A stretch of 48,221 nt of DNA from Folioceros fuciformis (taxonomy: Eukaryota; Anthocerotophyta; Anthocerotopsida; Anthocerotales), in the NCBI GenBank assembly GCA_049999805.1, contig JBNGIO010006088.1:1-48221 (forward strand), in the 5' to 3' direction. This document shows positions 10,866 to 20,500 of the stretch, piece by piece (position 1 is the first letter of the stretch; every line of letters starts with the position of its first letter). The notes under the pieces were generated by a model. The model did no database searches, was not told the origin of the DNA, and saw only the letters and a list, made by a program, of their open reading frames with translations. A program made the position numbers and the translations under genes.

Positions 10866-13403
10866 TTAGGGTCGACCCTTACAACTGCAACAACCAGCAG
10901 CAAACCGATGAACACGGTACCCATCCCTTACGACAATATCTCTATTTTCAATCCTTGACATGATTTCCGTGGAACTGTGGCAATCACTGCACATGCGTAG
11001 ATTCTTGGTTACCAGCAAAGGCGTGCCACTTGGAGTGTTCAGGAGACCATACGCCAGAGCTAGCTTCTCAGCATGCCCACAAAGCATATCTTCCTTTTCC
11101 TTTTGAGGCACTGGCTTCAACACCAACTTTGTGTGTGGTACGTGGCCCCCTTCCTGCTTCAGAAGTGCATTAATGCTCCGTGCGATCGGTGAAAGATCAT
11201 TCCTGTTTTCTCCCACCACAAATGTATGTACCTGGTTCTTGACCTCAATTCTAGCCACTGCAGGTTTCTTCTTAGCTCCTGCTGCCTTTCTCTGTGTTTC
11301 AATCCTGTATACGTCTGTCCACATACCTGCATCTGCATAGGTATTCGCCATAAGCACATATCCGGACGCTTGCTGAGGCTCCAGTCTAACTAGGCTTTCA
11401 AAACACCGAGCCGCCCTATCTATATCCCCGTGGATTTTGCAGGCATTCAACAAAGCCCTCAACCCCACAACATTACTGTCGCCCTTACATGATGTTAATA
11501 GGATTTTCTCTGCTTCATTCAAATGGCCGGCACGCCCAAGCAGATCCACCATGGAACTGTCATGATCAATAGTCGGTTTTATGCCATACTGTTCAAACAT
11601 GGAATTGAAGAGCTTGCGACCCTCTTCCACCAGTCCCTCATGGCTGCATGATACTAAAAGGCAAGTGAACGTTGCATCATCAGGTTGGATGCCAGCGGCT
11701 AACATATCCTCAAAACAAGCTAGTGCCTTTTCGCCTTCATCACAAGCACCACACCCAGATATTAGGGCATTCCATGCCACAACATCCTTCGTGGCCAAGC
11801 TGTCAAAAACCCGGCACGCTTCTTCCAATTCACCACATTTTGCATACATGTCCACCAGGCAGGTGCCAACCAGTATGTTATTTGGCAGTCCTCTTTCCAC
11901 AATCTGGGAGTGCAGGTGCCTGCCCATCTGCAAGGCGCCAGTGCTTGCACAAGCCTTGAGAAGGCAAGCGAACGTAATCTGATCAGCCATAAAGAAGCCC
12001 TCCCGCTCCATCTGTCCATACAGATCAAGCGCCTCTTGCCCGAGCCCTTGTTGTGCATACCCAGCTATGAGGGCATTCCATGTCACCATATCCTTCTTGG
12101 CCATGCTGTCAAAAACCCCACGAGCATCACTCAGCTCGCCACATTTTGCATACATATCCACGAGGCAGTTGCTAAGCAGAATGTTACCGACCATGCATCT
12201 TTCCACGATCTGCAAGTGCACCTGCCTGCCCTTCTGAATGGCGCCTGTGCTTGCACAGGCCTTCAAAATGCAAGCAAAAGTAACCTGGTCAGCCACAATC
12301 AAGCCCTCCTGATCCATTCGCTCGTACAGAAGAAGAGCCTTTTGACCGAGCCCTTGCTGTGCATACCCAGCAATCAGGGCATTCCATGTCACCACATCCT
12401 TTTTGGCCAAGCTATCAAAAACACGGCGAGCATCGTCCAGTTTGCCACATTTTGCATACATGTCCACCAAGGAGTTTCCGACAAACAAGTCAGGAGAAAT
12501 CCCACTGTTCACTACATCACAGTGCACAGTCCTGCCAGAATCCAAGTCCGCTGCAAGTGCACAAGCCTGAAGGGCAGCTACAAAGACGTGCGCATCCGCC
12601 TTCATACCTGAGCTACGCACCTCATTGTACAACTCTATAGCCTCTTTAGGTTTCCCTTGCTTAGCATGTGCCGTGATTATGGAACTCCACATGAAGGCAT
12701 CCGGCTTGGCCACCCTGGTGAACACGTCCATGGCCTCCTGAAGCCTACCTCCACATGCATACATGCGCACGATATGGTTCACCAAGAATGTATCTGACTC
12801 GTGCCCGAGTTTGACACACAGATCATGCACTCGTCGTCCCACATCCAAATCCTTTTTGGCTGCACACACTTTTAGCACAGTGTACAGCAGAGATCGAGAA
12901 ACAGGACAGTCTGTCTGCGCCTGAGATTCCAGAGCTGAGAAGGCCTCAGTTAGCTTCCCCTGCTGACATAACGTGCTCACGTTGGAAGGAGACGGACCAT
13001 GAGCCATCTTCATATCCCACAAAACGAGCTGCTCGTCCACCCAAGCTGGCTTCAACGTGCTGTTTAACCAAAGGGCCTCCCCGGACTCCTTATGCCGAAA
13101 ATCAGGCGAACGCGAGCTCCTTTTCCCTAGCCTGTAGTCCCACCACATGGTAGGATCCAGAAAAAATCGTCGCCACAACAGCTCCTGTTCCTGCTCCAGG
13201 CAACGACCATCGCTGGACAGTCCTTCTGCAGCTACACATTCAGTCGGAAATGCTGGATTCCCTACAATGCTGGGCCTCGATGCCGGGCAATATACTGGCG
13301 GTTGCCTCCATACGGTGAGGTGAACGGGAGCTCCTCGTACAGTCCCTGTATATCCACCAATTTGTTGGGACCACGCCAAATCCAGGGGGCATAACGCTGC
13401 CAT
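10866..13403 (-). CDS. PPR protein 1: OSB-type PDF motif + PLS PPR array + DYW:KP deaminase
   Basis: Predicted organellar RNA-editing factor, probably U-to-C. Single exon, 845 aa, from ATG 13403. Residues 76-130 form a PDF-type motif (FFLDPTMWWDYR, then PDFRHK, EALWL, PAWV) as in plant OSB single-stranded-DNA-binding proteins. Residues about 165-610 are an L-S-P PPR array whose S motifs read MYAKCGxLxDARxVFDSxAxKD. S2 (LLGRAGHLNEAE), E1 and E2 follow. The DYW domain has KP at 713-714 in place of the canonical PG box, the catalytic HAE at 777-779, the zinc CSDCH at 805-809 and a second Cys-x-Cys at 839-841 near the terminal GRP. All catalytic residues are intact. Intronless, as is usual in this family; it is the only copy on the minus strand, about 18 kb from the three tandem paralogues. 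A targeting signal is expected at residues 1-60 but is not obvious. Confidence 0.92.
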   Translation of the reverse strand: MAALCPLDLAWSQQIGGYTGTVRGAPVHLTVWRQPPVYCPASRPSIVGNPAFPTECVAAEGLSSDGRCLEQEQELLWRRFFLDPTMWWDYRLGKRSSRSPDFRHKESGEALWLNSTLKPAWVDEQLVLWDMKMAHGPSPSNVSTLCQQGKLTEAFSALESQAQTDCPVSRSLLYTVLKVCAAKKDLDVGRRVHDLCVKLGHESDTFLVNHIVRMYACGGRLQEAMDVFTRVAKPDAFMWSSIITAHAKQGKPKEAIELYNEVRSSGMKADAHVFVAALQACALAADLDSGRTVHCDVVNSGISPDLFVGNSLVDMYAKCGKLDDARRVFDSLAKKDVVTWNALIAGYAQQGLGQKALLLYERMDQEGLIVADQVTFACILKACASTGAIQKGRQVHLQIVERCMVGNILLSNCLVDMYAKCGELSDARGVFDSMAKKDMVTWNALIAGYAQQGLGQEALDLYGQMEREGFFMADQITFACLLKACASTGALQMGRHLHSQIVERGLPNNILVGTCLVDMYAKCGELEEACRVFDSLATKDVVAWNALISGCGACDEGEKALACFEDMLAAGIQPDDATFTCLLVSCSHEGLVEEGRKLFNSMFEQYGIKPTIDHDSSMVDLLGRAGHLNEAEKILLTSCKGDSNVVGLRALLNACKIHGDIDRAARCFESLVRLEPQQASGYVLMANTYADAGMWTDVYRIETQRKAAGAKKKPAVARIEVKNQVHTFVVGENRNDLSPIARSINALLKQEGGHVPHTKLVLKPVPQKEKEDMLCGHAEKLALAYGLLNTPSGTPLLVTKNLRMCSDCHSSTEIMSRIENRDIVVRDGYRVHRFAAGCCSCKGRP

Positions 13404-14071
13404 ATAGCATGCACCGCTTTTGGACGATGTGGTGAACTAAGCGGGCCGTGGCCAGATGCCCATGTACGTACTAATATGTGCAACCCACAGCTCCAAGGAG
13501 AGGAGTTGGGGAATCACAAGAGAGTCATATCAGAAGGACGTATCCGAGTGCCAATTGCACAACAGGGGGATGAACCGGCGAATCGGTTGAAATTTCAAAG
13601 CTGCATCCCGCACCAGATGGTGCTCAAACTACGTCTTCCAACAAGAGATGACTCGATAACTTTGCCGAGTTCGGGGCAAGTTTTTGGAAAGCCCGATATC
13701 ATACTAGCAAATACGTTCGATTTCTGATGAGCACCCAGCTACACATTCATGAGCATGGAACGACCCTACTCTGATCGTTACCGTCTCATTACCATTGAAT
13801 GGGCCAAAACAAGAAAGAGGATGCAACCTGGATAACAGGATGGTCAAGAGGTAACAGCAGTAACCAACTTCAAATTACACCCTATGCACAAAGCAAAGCA
13901 ACCGAACCTCCATCAACTCTCGAAAAAGTACAGGGGGCGGGCAGACAGCGGGGACGCAGAGTTCCCTAGAACAAAGTCTTTCTCCACCCAAGAATCCGAC
14001 TCGAAGGGTCTAATTCCCATGCCTACTGCTAGCGATCCGTGCGATGAAGTGCAGGCGTACGACGAGACACC
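13404..14071. other. Spacer between PPR gene 1 and CCDC12
   Basis: Contains the promoter and 5' leader of PPR gene 1 (minus) and the 3' end of the CCDC12 gene (minus). Short frames only; none is supported as a gene. Confidence 0.55.
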
Positions 14072-14475
14072 CTAGTCGTTCATCAAGTCCTCGGCAGCGG
14101 CTTGACGAAGCTTCTCTTCCTCCTGCATCAGCTCGATAATGGCGCGCTGGGTGCGTCGCTCCAATTTTTCTAGCTTCTTCGCCACGTCCCTCCGCAAGTC
14201 CCAATTAGGCTTCTTCGGGGCGATGCTGACTATAGGATCTTCCAGCCGGCCTTCATCCGCTTCCGTCTTAGTAATGGGATCCTCAAACTTGGAGAGGGCT
14301 ACTGGAGTCTTCTTCTGCTGCTGCAGCTGTTCNNNNNNNNNNNNNNNNNNNNNNNNNNNNNNNNNNNNNNNNNNNNNNNNNNNNNNNNNNNNNNNNNNNN
14401 NNNNNNNNNNNNNNNNNNNNNNNNNNNNNNNNGTCTCTCCCTGCGCTCCGCGGCAGGGTCGGCGTCTACGGCCAT
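14072..14475 (-). CDS. CCDC12: CCDC12 / cwf18 pre-mRNA splicing factor, interrupted by a sequence gap
   Basis: Small spliceosome (Prp19/NTC-associated) protein. The minus strand starts with ATG at 14475 (MAVDADPAAERRER), runs into the N gap at 14432-14333, and continues from 14332 with a Gln-rich segment, then the diagnostic cwf18 core PNWDLRRDVAKKLEKLERR followed by TQRAIIELMQEEE, and stops at 14072. The two sides are in different frames if the gap is taken as exactly 100 bases, but the gap length is a placeholder, so this is not evidence of a frameshift. The missing part is probably a short charged coiled-coil region next to a CAG-rich tract. The gene is otherwise intronless in what is visible. 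Nuclear location is expected. Confidence 0.85.
14333..14432. other. Assembly gap (100 N) inside CCDC12
   Basis: Exactly 100 N, the usual placeholder for a gap of unknown size. It abuts a CTGCTGCTGCAGCTG repeat that encodes Gln residues, a plausible reason for the assembly break. Confidence 0.99.
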
Positions 14476-14850
14476 GTCTGCCTTCCTTCGTTGTCGGTCT
14501 GGAGCACCATATTTTGGGCTTTAAACTGCTATAAAACCAGACCAAAAGTTAGGACAATACAAAACCTAGGCCACTAAAAATAAACATTTAGCTATGGATG
14601 CACAGACCTCGAGTCTTAAAAGGGTTGTGCAAATATCACAAAATAAAAATTTAATAGATGGAATCCCCCATTCATATATATATATATATATTCAGGACTG
14701 GTCAATGTTGAATATGAAGATTTTTATTATATAAAAAAAGATTAAAAAATTCTCAATCTTACCCTTGATTTAAGGGACATGGTGTCACTCTTTGAACAAT
14801 GTTGTCCTGGGAGTCCTATCTTCAATGTGCTAATTAGTAATTCATTGGTG

Positions 14851-15380
14851 CAAAGATATATCAAAGTCATAGAAATGGTGTTCTTGTGTTCTTCCCTTTT
14901 CCTATGTAGTGGTTTTTTTTTACCACACATATCTAGTGCTTGGTAAAGAACATGATTTCTAGAACAACATCAAATATAAGTCAAGCAACTTCTTAGGCAT
15001 TGGTGGTAGTGAAGGCTTTTGTTATTGCATATCACGACATTTTGGGAGTTTGTAGTGGTTGTGGAGAATGATGTTTGAAGGAGCTAATATCCTTTTCATC
15101 ACTTTCGAGTCAAGGTTTATTAGAGTCATAGGAATGGTGTTCTTCCTCTTTCCTCCATGGTAGCCTTCTTTCGACAACACATATCCATTGCTTTACAAAG
15201 AGTACAAAGAGCATTGCCCAACGCATCTTTTTAGAACAATAGCAAGCACAGATAAAGCGACTTTGACTCTAGTGGTAGATAGGCCTTTTTGTTATTCCAC
15301 ATCGTGACAATTTGAGAGCAATAGATAGTTTTTGAGAATGAATGTCTGAAGAAGCTAATACGCATTTTGACTTTTGGCTT
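14851..15380. repeat. Two direct repeat copies of a dispersed AT-rich element
   Basis: The sequence at about 14851-15110 is repeated, with divergence, at 15111-15380. Matching landmarks are TCATAG-AATGGTGTTCTT, CACATAT, AGAACAA, TTGTTATT-CA and GAGAATGA-GT-TGAAG. The second copy also forms the left arm of the fold-back element. The divergence between copies suggests old insertions or nested duplication. Confidence 0.75.
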
Positions 15381-15911
15381 NNNNNNNNNNNNNNNNNNNN
15401 NNNNNNNNNNNNNNNNNNNNNNNNNNNNNNNNNNNNNNNNNNNNNNNNNNNNNNNNNNNNNNNNNNNNNNNNNNNNNNNNTTTTCCTATCTTAGAATAGA
15501 TTGGGACTTTCTATCTCTTTTTCAATAATAAACAACATCAAAGGGGTATTTTCTATGATTGAAAAAGAGATGGAAAGTCTCATCTACTCCAAAGATTGGA
15601 GAAACAACCCATGAAGGCCAAAGACAAAAAAAGTACTCTGCCCTGCTAATATCATTTTCAAAAACTACCTACTGCCAAAATGTCATAATGTGGAATAACA
15701 AAAGACCTACTTACCACCTATGCTGCTGAAAAAGCCGCTTGACCTGCGCTGTTGTTGTTCTTGACCTGCGCTGTTGCTGTTCTAAAAACTGCATTGGCCA
15801 ATGCTTGTTGCAAAGCAATGGATACACGTTGTCGAAAAAAGGCCACCACAAAAAAAGGCCACCACAAAGGAAAGAGGGAGAACACCATTCTTATTGCTCT
15901 GATAAACCTTG
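15111..15911. mobile_element. Fold-back (long inverted repeat) element, non-autonomous
   Basis: The left arm, about 15111-15380 and 15481-15530, is imperfectly complementary to the right arm at about 15557-15911. Outermost matches are AAGGTTTAT on the left and ATAAACCTT on the right; innermost are GACTTTCTATCTCTTTTTCAAT and ATTGAAAAAGAGATGGAAAGTC around a loop of about 26 bp. The arms are about 320-355 bp. No open frame of transposase size is present, so it is a fold-back element or large MITE. The arm comparison suggests the gap at 15381-15480 hides only around ten bases. Confidence 0.7.
15381..15480. other. Assembly gap (100 N) within the fold-back element
   Basis: Exactly 100 N in the left arm of a long inverted repeat, a structure that commonly breaks assemblies. 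The true missing length is probably much less than 100, judging from the intact right arm. Confidence 0.99.
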
Positions 15912-17541
15912 GCCCACTCCTTCATAAACCATGAGTCTCAAGAACAAGGGATGTAGTATTCTTTCTCTTGCGACAGAGAATACTTATGGACTTTGGCACT
16001 TGCAATAAAGAATGTTTTATCTTTTGATTTTTTGGATGTCAATTTGCAGCAGAGTGCAAGGGTAGTGATGACAATTGTCCAATCCGTACATGGCCTGGGC
16101 CACAAGTTGGGTTCAGCTATGGCATGCCTTAGGGATGCGTGGTCTTGGGTTTTGTATAGACAGAGCATGCCATATCGGATGTGTTACCTCTCTCTAGGTT
16201 TTTTTATAAACATAGGCCACACGCGTCCCCTAGGCAATTTTTGGATCAAGGCCAAATAGGACTTGTATGAACATTGCAAGCAAAAGCATGGGCACGCCCC
16301 CATCCGCGATTACCGGGCGGTGTTTGGTCTTTTTGCCCTCAAGCCGCCCAGCATCCAGCCCGAAACGGGCTGCAACCTGCTCTTACATACTTCAGCCATG
16401 TCCCCTTTGGTGTACTGACGGGTTTGGTAGGTTTGCCAAAGGTAAATAAAAAACCTGGGCATCCAAAGAAAATGTACCTAAAAGCGGAGCGGGCATTTGG
16501 CTATGGCATAGGGGAAGTGATACATATGTTGAGAAGGAGGGTGAACATGCCTGTGGTTGGTAGACGCTTCCTCATCCCCGAAGTGACCGTCTTGACAGAG
16601 GGAAAATTAGTGGCCACGGTCTAAATAGTATTCCATGGCTTTGGTGGAAGAGATTCTTCCTTCCGGTTCTGCCATGCTCCATCCAACCCAGGAATCCTAA
16701 ATCTCGGGAGAGCCCAAGTACATATTTATAGCCCATAGCTCGCTAGAGTTGTGCTCAAAAGGGCAGCTGGGACAGTGGAATTGGCAGTGTTGGAGGTGGA
16801 TGGGAAACAGCGGCACTCTGGACGATGGCGTAGCAGCAGGGGGGACTCGGGTGGGTTGGCAACGACAAGGAGAAGGGGATACGAGGATCCATGTGGTGGG
16901 CCCTACGGCGTCGGTTCGTATTCAATACTAGTTTGTGTGTGAGGGATTTAGCTATGGCGCAAATTCTCGATCGCGCCTTTTAAGTTTAAACGGCCAGGCC
17001 AGGCCAGGCCAGGCAAGAGGGCGGGACTGGCGCGCGAAAAGCGGGCAGGTTCCCCCTTGGGATACAGGCGGACAGCGTCCGTTACAGGACGCTCGGGGAT
17101 AGTTGCGTAGACTATACCAAGGGGAGACCCGAGCAGGCTGTTCGCGCGTATTCCCCTTGGGCTCCCCAGCTCATTCATTCGCTCCGGGACCCTCAGCTCA
17201 GTCCCCTTGGGCCTAATCACGTCAGCTTCGTGGGTGGGATTCACTCACTCCTTCCCGTTGGAGGCCATTCCCGCCTTCTCAATGCTCGCGCTGCTGGGTG
17301 TCACACACCGGGACTGAGCTGTTCCAGTGCGGTCGGCACGGAATGTGAGCTTCAAATTAGAATCTGCGTGTGTGTGTGTGTTTGTGGGTGCTGAGATGCT
17401 GGGATGCTGGAATGCTTGGATTTTGGATCGTCCGCTGTGGAGGTAGGGAAGGGATGTGCGTGTCTGGGGTGGTGGGTTTTCGTTTCTGGCGACTTGTGAC
17501 GAGGTGGGTCGTGGTGGGTGGCTTTTTTGTGCAGACGAGCA

Positions 17542-20500
17542 ATGGCGAAACCCAAGGCTTGGACGAAGCAGGTCGAAAGCACTCCCGGGGCGAAGAAGCC
17601 CAACCGGGAATTGGCGGCGCTGCTCGGCACTCCGTTGCCTCCATACGTAAGGCCCAATTTTGAGAGAGCTGAGAAGGCGACGGCGGGGGCCAAGGCTGAG
17701 GGGAGGAGGAATGCCAGGAAGGAGGGGAAGCTGGATGATGGGAAAGAGAGAAATGTGGAGCTAAAGAAGAAAGGGAATGTGAAGGGGAGGCAGACGAAGA
17801 AAAAGTTGGAAAGGCATGTGACGGAGGAGGAAGAGGAGGAGGAGGAGGAGGAGGTGGAGGAGGCCGAGGGACGGGAAGACGGGAATGGGAGAAAAAGGAG
17901 GAACGGCAGAAAGAATGTAGCGCCGCAGAAGCGGGCTAAAGTGGATGTGAAAGAATCCTGCTCCAAGGACAGCAGCAGCAGCAAGACGACTGCTCTCACC
18001 AGCCTGGAGAATGCAGGTGCGTCACCCAAGGCGTGCCACAGCGACGACTCGGTGGCCAGGGAGGAAGATGATGAGAGTGAGGGAAATGGGCAGCGGAAGC
18101 TCAGGAGCTCGTCTGCTGGTAGCGACGATGTTGTGGACGGGAGTGAAGGGGAGGCAGAAGAGGACGAGGCGTGTTACGCCAAGTTCGTTGGGGCTCCCAT
18201 GGACAAAAGCGTTGCGTTGGCCATGTTTCCTGAACGGTACCAGGTTAGTTGATTGGAATTTTGGGGTGTGCAGTGAGGAATGTGGCCTTTCCTTGTCTCA
18301 CCTCTCTGCCGCTGAGTGGAGTGAGAACCGTGTTCGGGTTGTTGCAACGTACAGGAGGATGGCGATCACGTCGCCGTCGCCCATTACACTGCGGCAGAGG
18401 TGGATGGCGTCTACTTCGAAATTGGGGACGCTGCTGAAGTCAAAGTCTGTTGTTCTTCACCGTGGTGTGCGATTGCATGAAGTTGATCTTCCGCCGCTTA
18501 AGAGTAGTTGGTTCTTCTTGCGCTCTGATACGATGGGTGTGCAGAGCGAGGAAGCCAAGAACTTTGTGGGGCTCATCACGGAGATGTTCGAGGAGAAGGA
18601 TGGGAGCCCTTACATGTGCTGCGACTGGTTCTACTTTCCAGAGGATACGGTACAGTGGCTCCCCCGTTCTTGTGCCGTCGTAACCGTCTGAAAGGGGACA
18701 TGGCTGCCTCAACCTGCTGATCCTGGGTTTTTCTCCAGGCTCTTGGAGAAAATGGGGGAGACCCCACAATGCATGATCAGAGGAGATTGTTTCTCTCCAG
18801 TCACAATGATCCCAACCCTTTAGATTGCCTAGTGAGGAAAGTATCCGTCTCCAAAGCACACCCGATGGTAAGCAGTTGCCGTTCAGGAGGATTGCTGTAC
18901 ATTGTAGGTGGTTCTTGGGATGACGCCACGGGTTTCTGTGCAGGTCAAGTGCAGTAGCTCAATGGCTGGTCCTCGTTCTGAATACTACTACGACATGTCT
19001 TACAATGAGCAGTACTCAACTTTCTCTACACTGCCAGGTATGGGTTAGTGCAGATCATGTTTCGTGCACGTGGATATCGTCCTCATGAACGAAGGAGCTG
19101 CAGCCTTACGCCTTTCATCGTTCCTACTCTGGCAGCAGGCGCCGCGGCTCTTTCTAGCCAGGAGTCCAACGGGAGCACGGCAACCTGTCCAAAATCCTCA
19201 GCATCGTTGTCCAAGAAAGTCAAGCAGAAGAAGGAGTCGGCCAACACCGACCTAAACCTGTTAGACCTTTACGCAGGCTGTGGGGCAATGTCAACCGGCT
19301 TGTGTTCTGGAGCACAGTTAGCTGGGCATAACCTTATATCAGTAAGACTTCACGTAGTTTTGTCTGTCAGTGAGTGAGGATGTCACACTGCTGATCCTGG
19401 CTTTCCTTTGTCGCAGAGATGGGCTATTGATATCAATGAAGACGCCTGCAAAAGCTACAAATATAATCACCCCGAAACTACGGTGAGAACGTAGTGCCAA
19501 GGTCACTTCTGCGATGCTCACCTTTCCATTTCTTGTTTCTTTTTGCTTGATCATTCTGATTTTGGGTCTCCGTCACTAGGTGAGGAACGAATCAGCAGAT
19601 AACTTCCTTGAAGCTATAAAATGCTGGCAAGAACTCTGTTCAAAGTACTCATTTAATGCTGAATTAGAGTCCAAAGTGGTTGAGGAACCTTCTGAGGAGG
19701 AAGATGGTTCCACTACTGACGATGAAGACGTTTTTGAAGTGGAAAAGCTTCTTGACATAAAGTATGAGGCCGAGAAGGGCCTTCTCTTCAAGGTGAGCAA
19801 CATCATCGCCATATCGTCAACTCGTATCCCCTTAATTCTTCTTTCCCTCATCGAAGAGGCTGTGGAACAGGTTAGGTGGAAGGGATATGACGAAGAAGAT
19901 GATACCTGGGAACCTCTGGAAAACCTGGCGTAAGTCTTTCACATTCCCGTCACCATCCATTCTGAAGCATCGGTGAAGAACCTGCATGTCTGTGGTCTCA
20001 ACTATCTGCTGGATTTGGTTGCCCTTTTTCGTTGTGGCAGGCACTGTCCTGAGCGTTTGAAGGACTTTGTTGTCCACGGAAGGAAGAACAGGATTTTGCC
20101 CGTGCCAGTGAGGACTTGCATATAGTCATGACATTGTGGGAATGCATCTCTTTCATTGCCATGACCTTACCTTCCTTTTTTTGACAGGGTGAGGTAGACG
20201 TGATATGTGGTGGCCCTCCGTGCCAGGGAGCTAGTGGCTTCAATCGGTTTAGGAACTACGAAAATCCGCTCGCAGACCCTCGCAATCACCAAATGGTGGT
20301 GTACATGGATATCGTGAACTTCCTCAAACCTCGATTCATTCTCATGGAGAATGTTGTAGATATACTCAAGTTCTGTGGAGGTGTGCTCGGCAAATATGCC
20401 CTCAGCCGTCTTGTCAGTATGCAGTATCAGGTAACTCATGCTCCAGTGCACGGTCAGGATTCAGGTACCGATCTTTTGAGAGACTCATCGATATCTATGT

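Larger units (their letters stand above)
14476..17541. other. AT-rich repeat island followed by chromomethylase upstream region
   Basis: About 14,560-16,250 is markedly AT-rich compared with flanking genes and is built from related repeat copies (listed separately) plus a TA microsatellite at 14675-14690. No intact transposase was found. From 16,260 the base composition returns toward that of the genes. A frame at 16,440-16,624 (PGHPKKMYLKAERAFGYG ...) is open but unrecognised. A GGCCA tandem repeat lies at 16992-17014. The last few hundred bases should hold the chromomethylase promoter and 5' leader, including a TG microsatellite near 17368-17384. Confidence 0.6.

Noticed and set aside
17352-18029. 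225-codon minus-strand open frame rich in Ser and Phe
   Set aside because: It is the antisense of the charged first exon of the chromomethylase, and the Ser runs come from its Glu/Lys codons.
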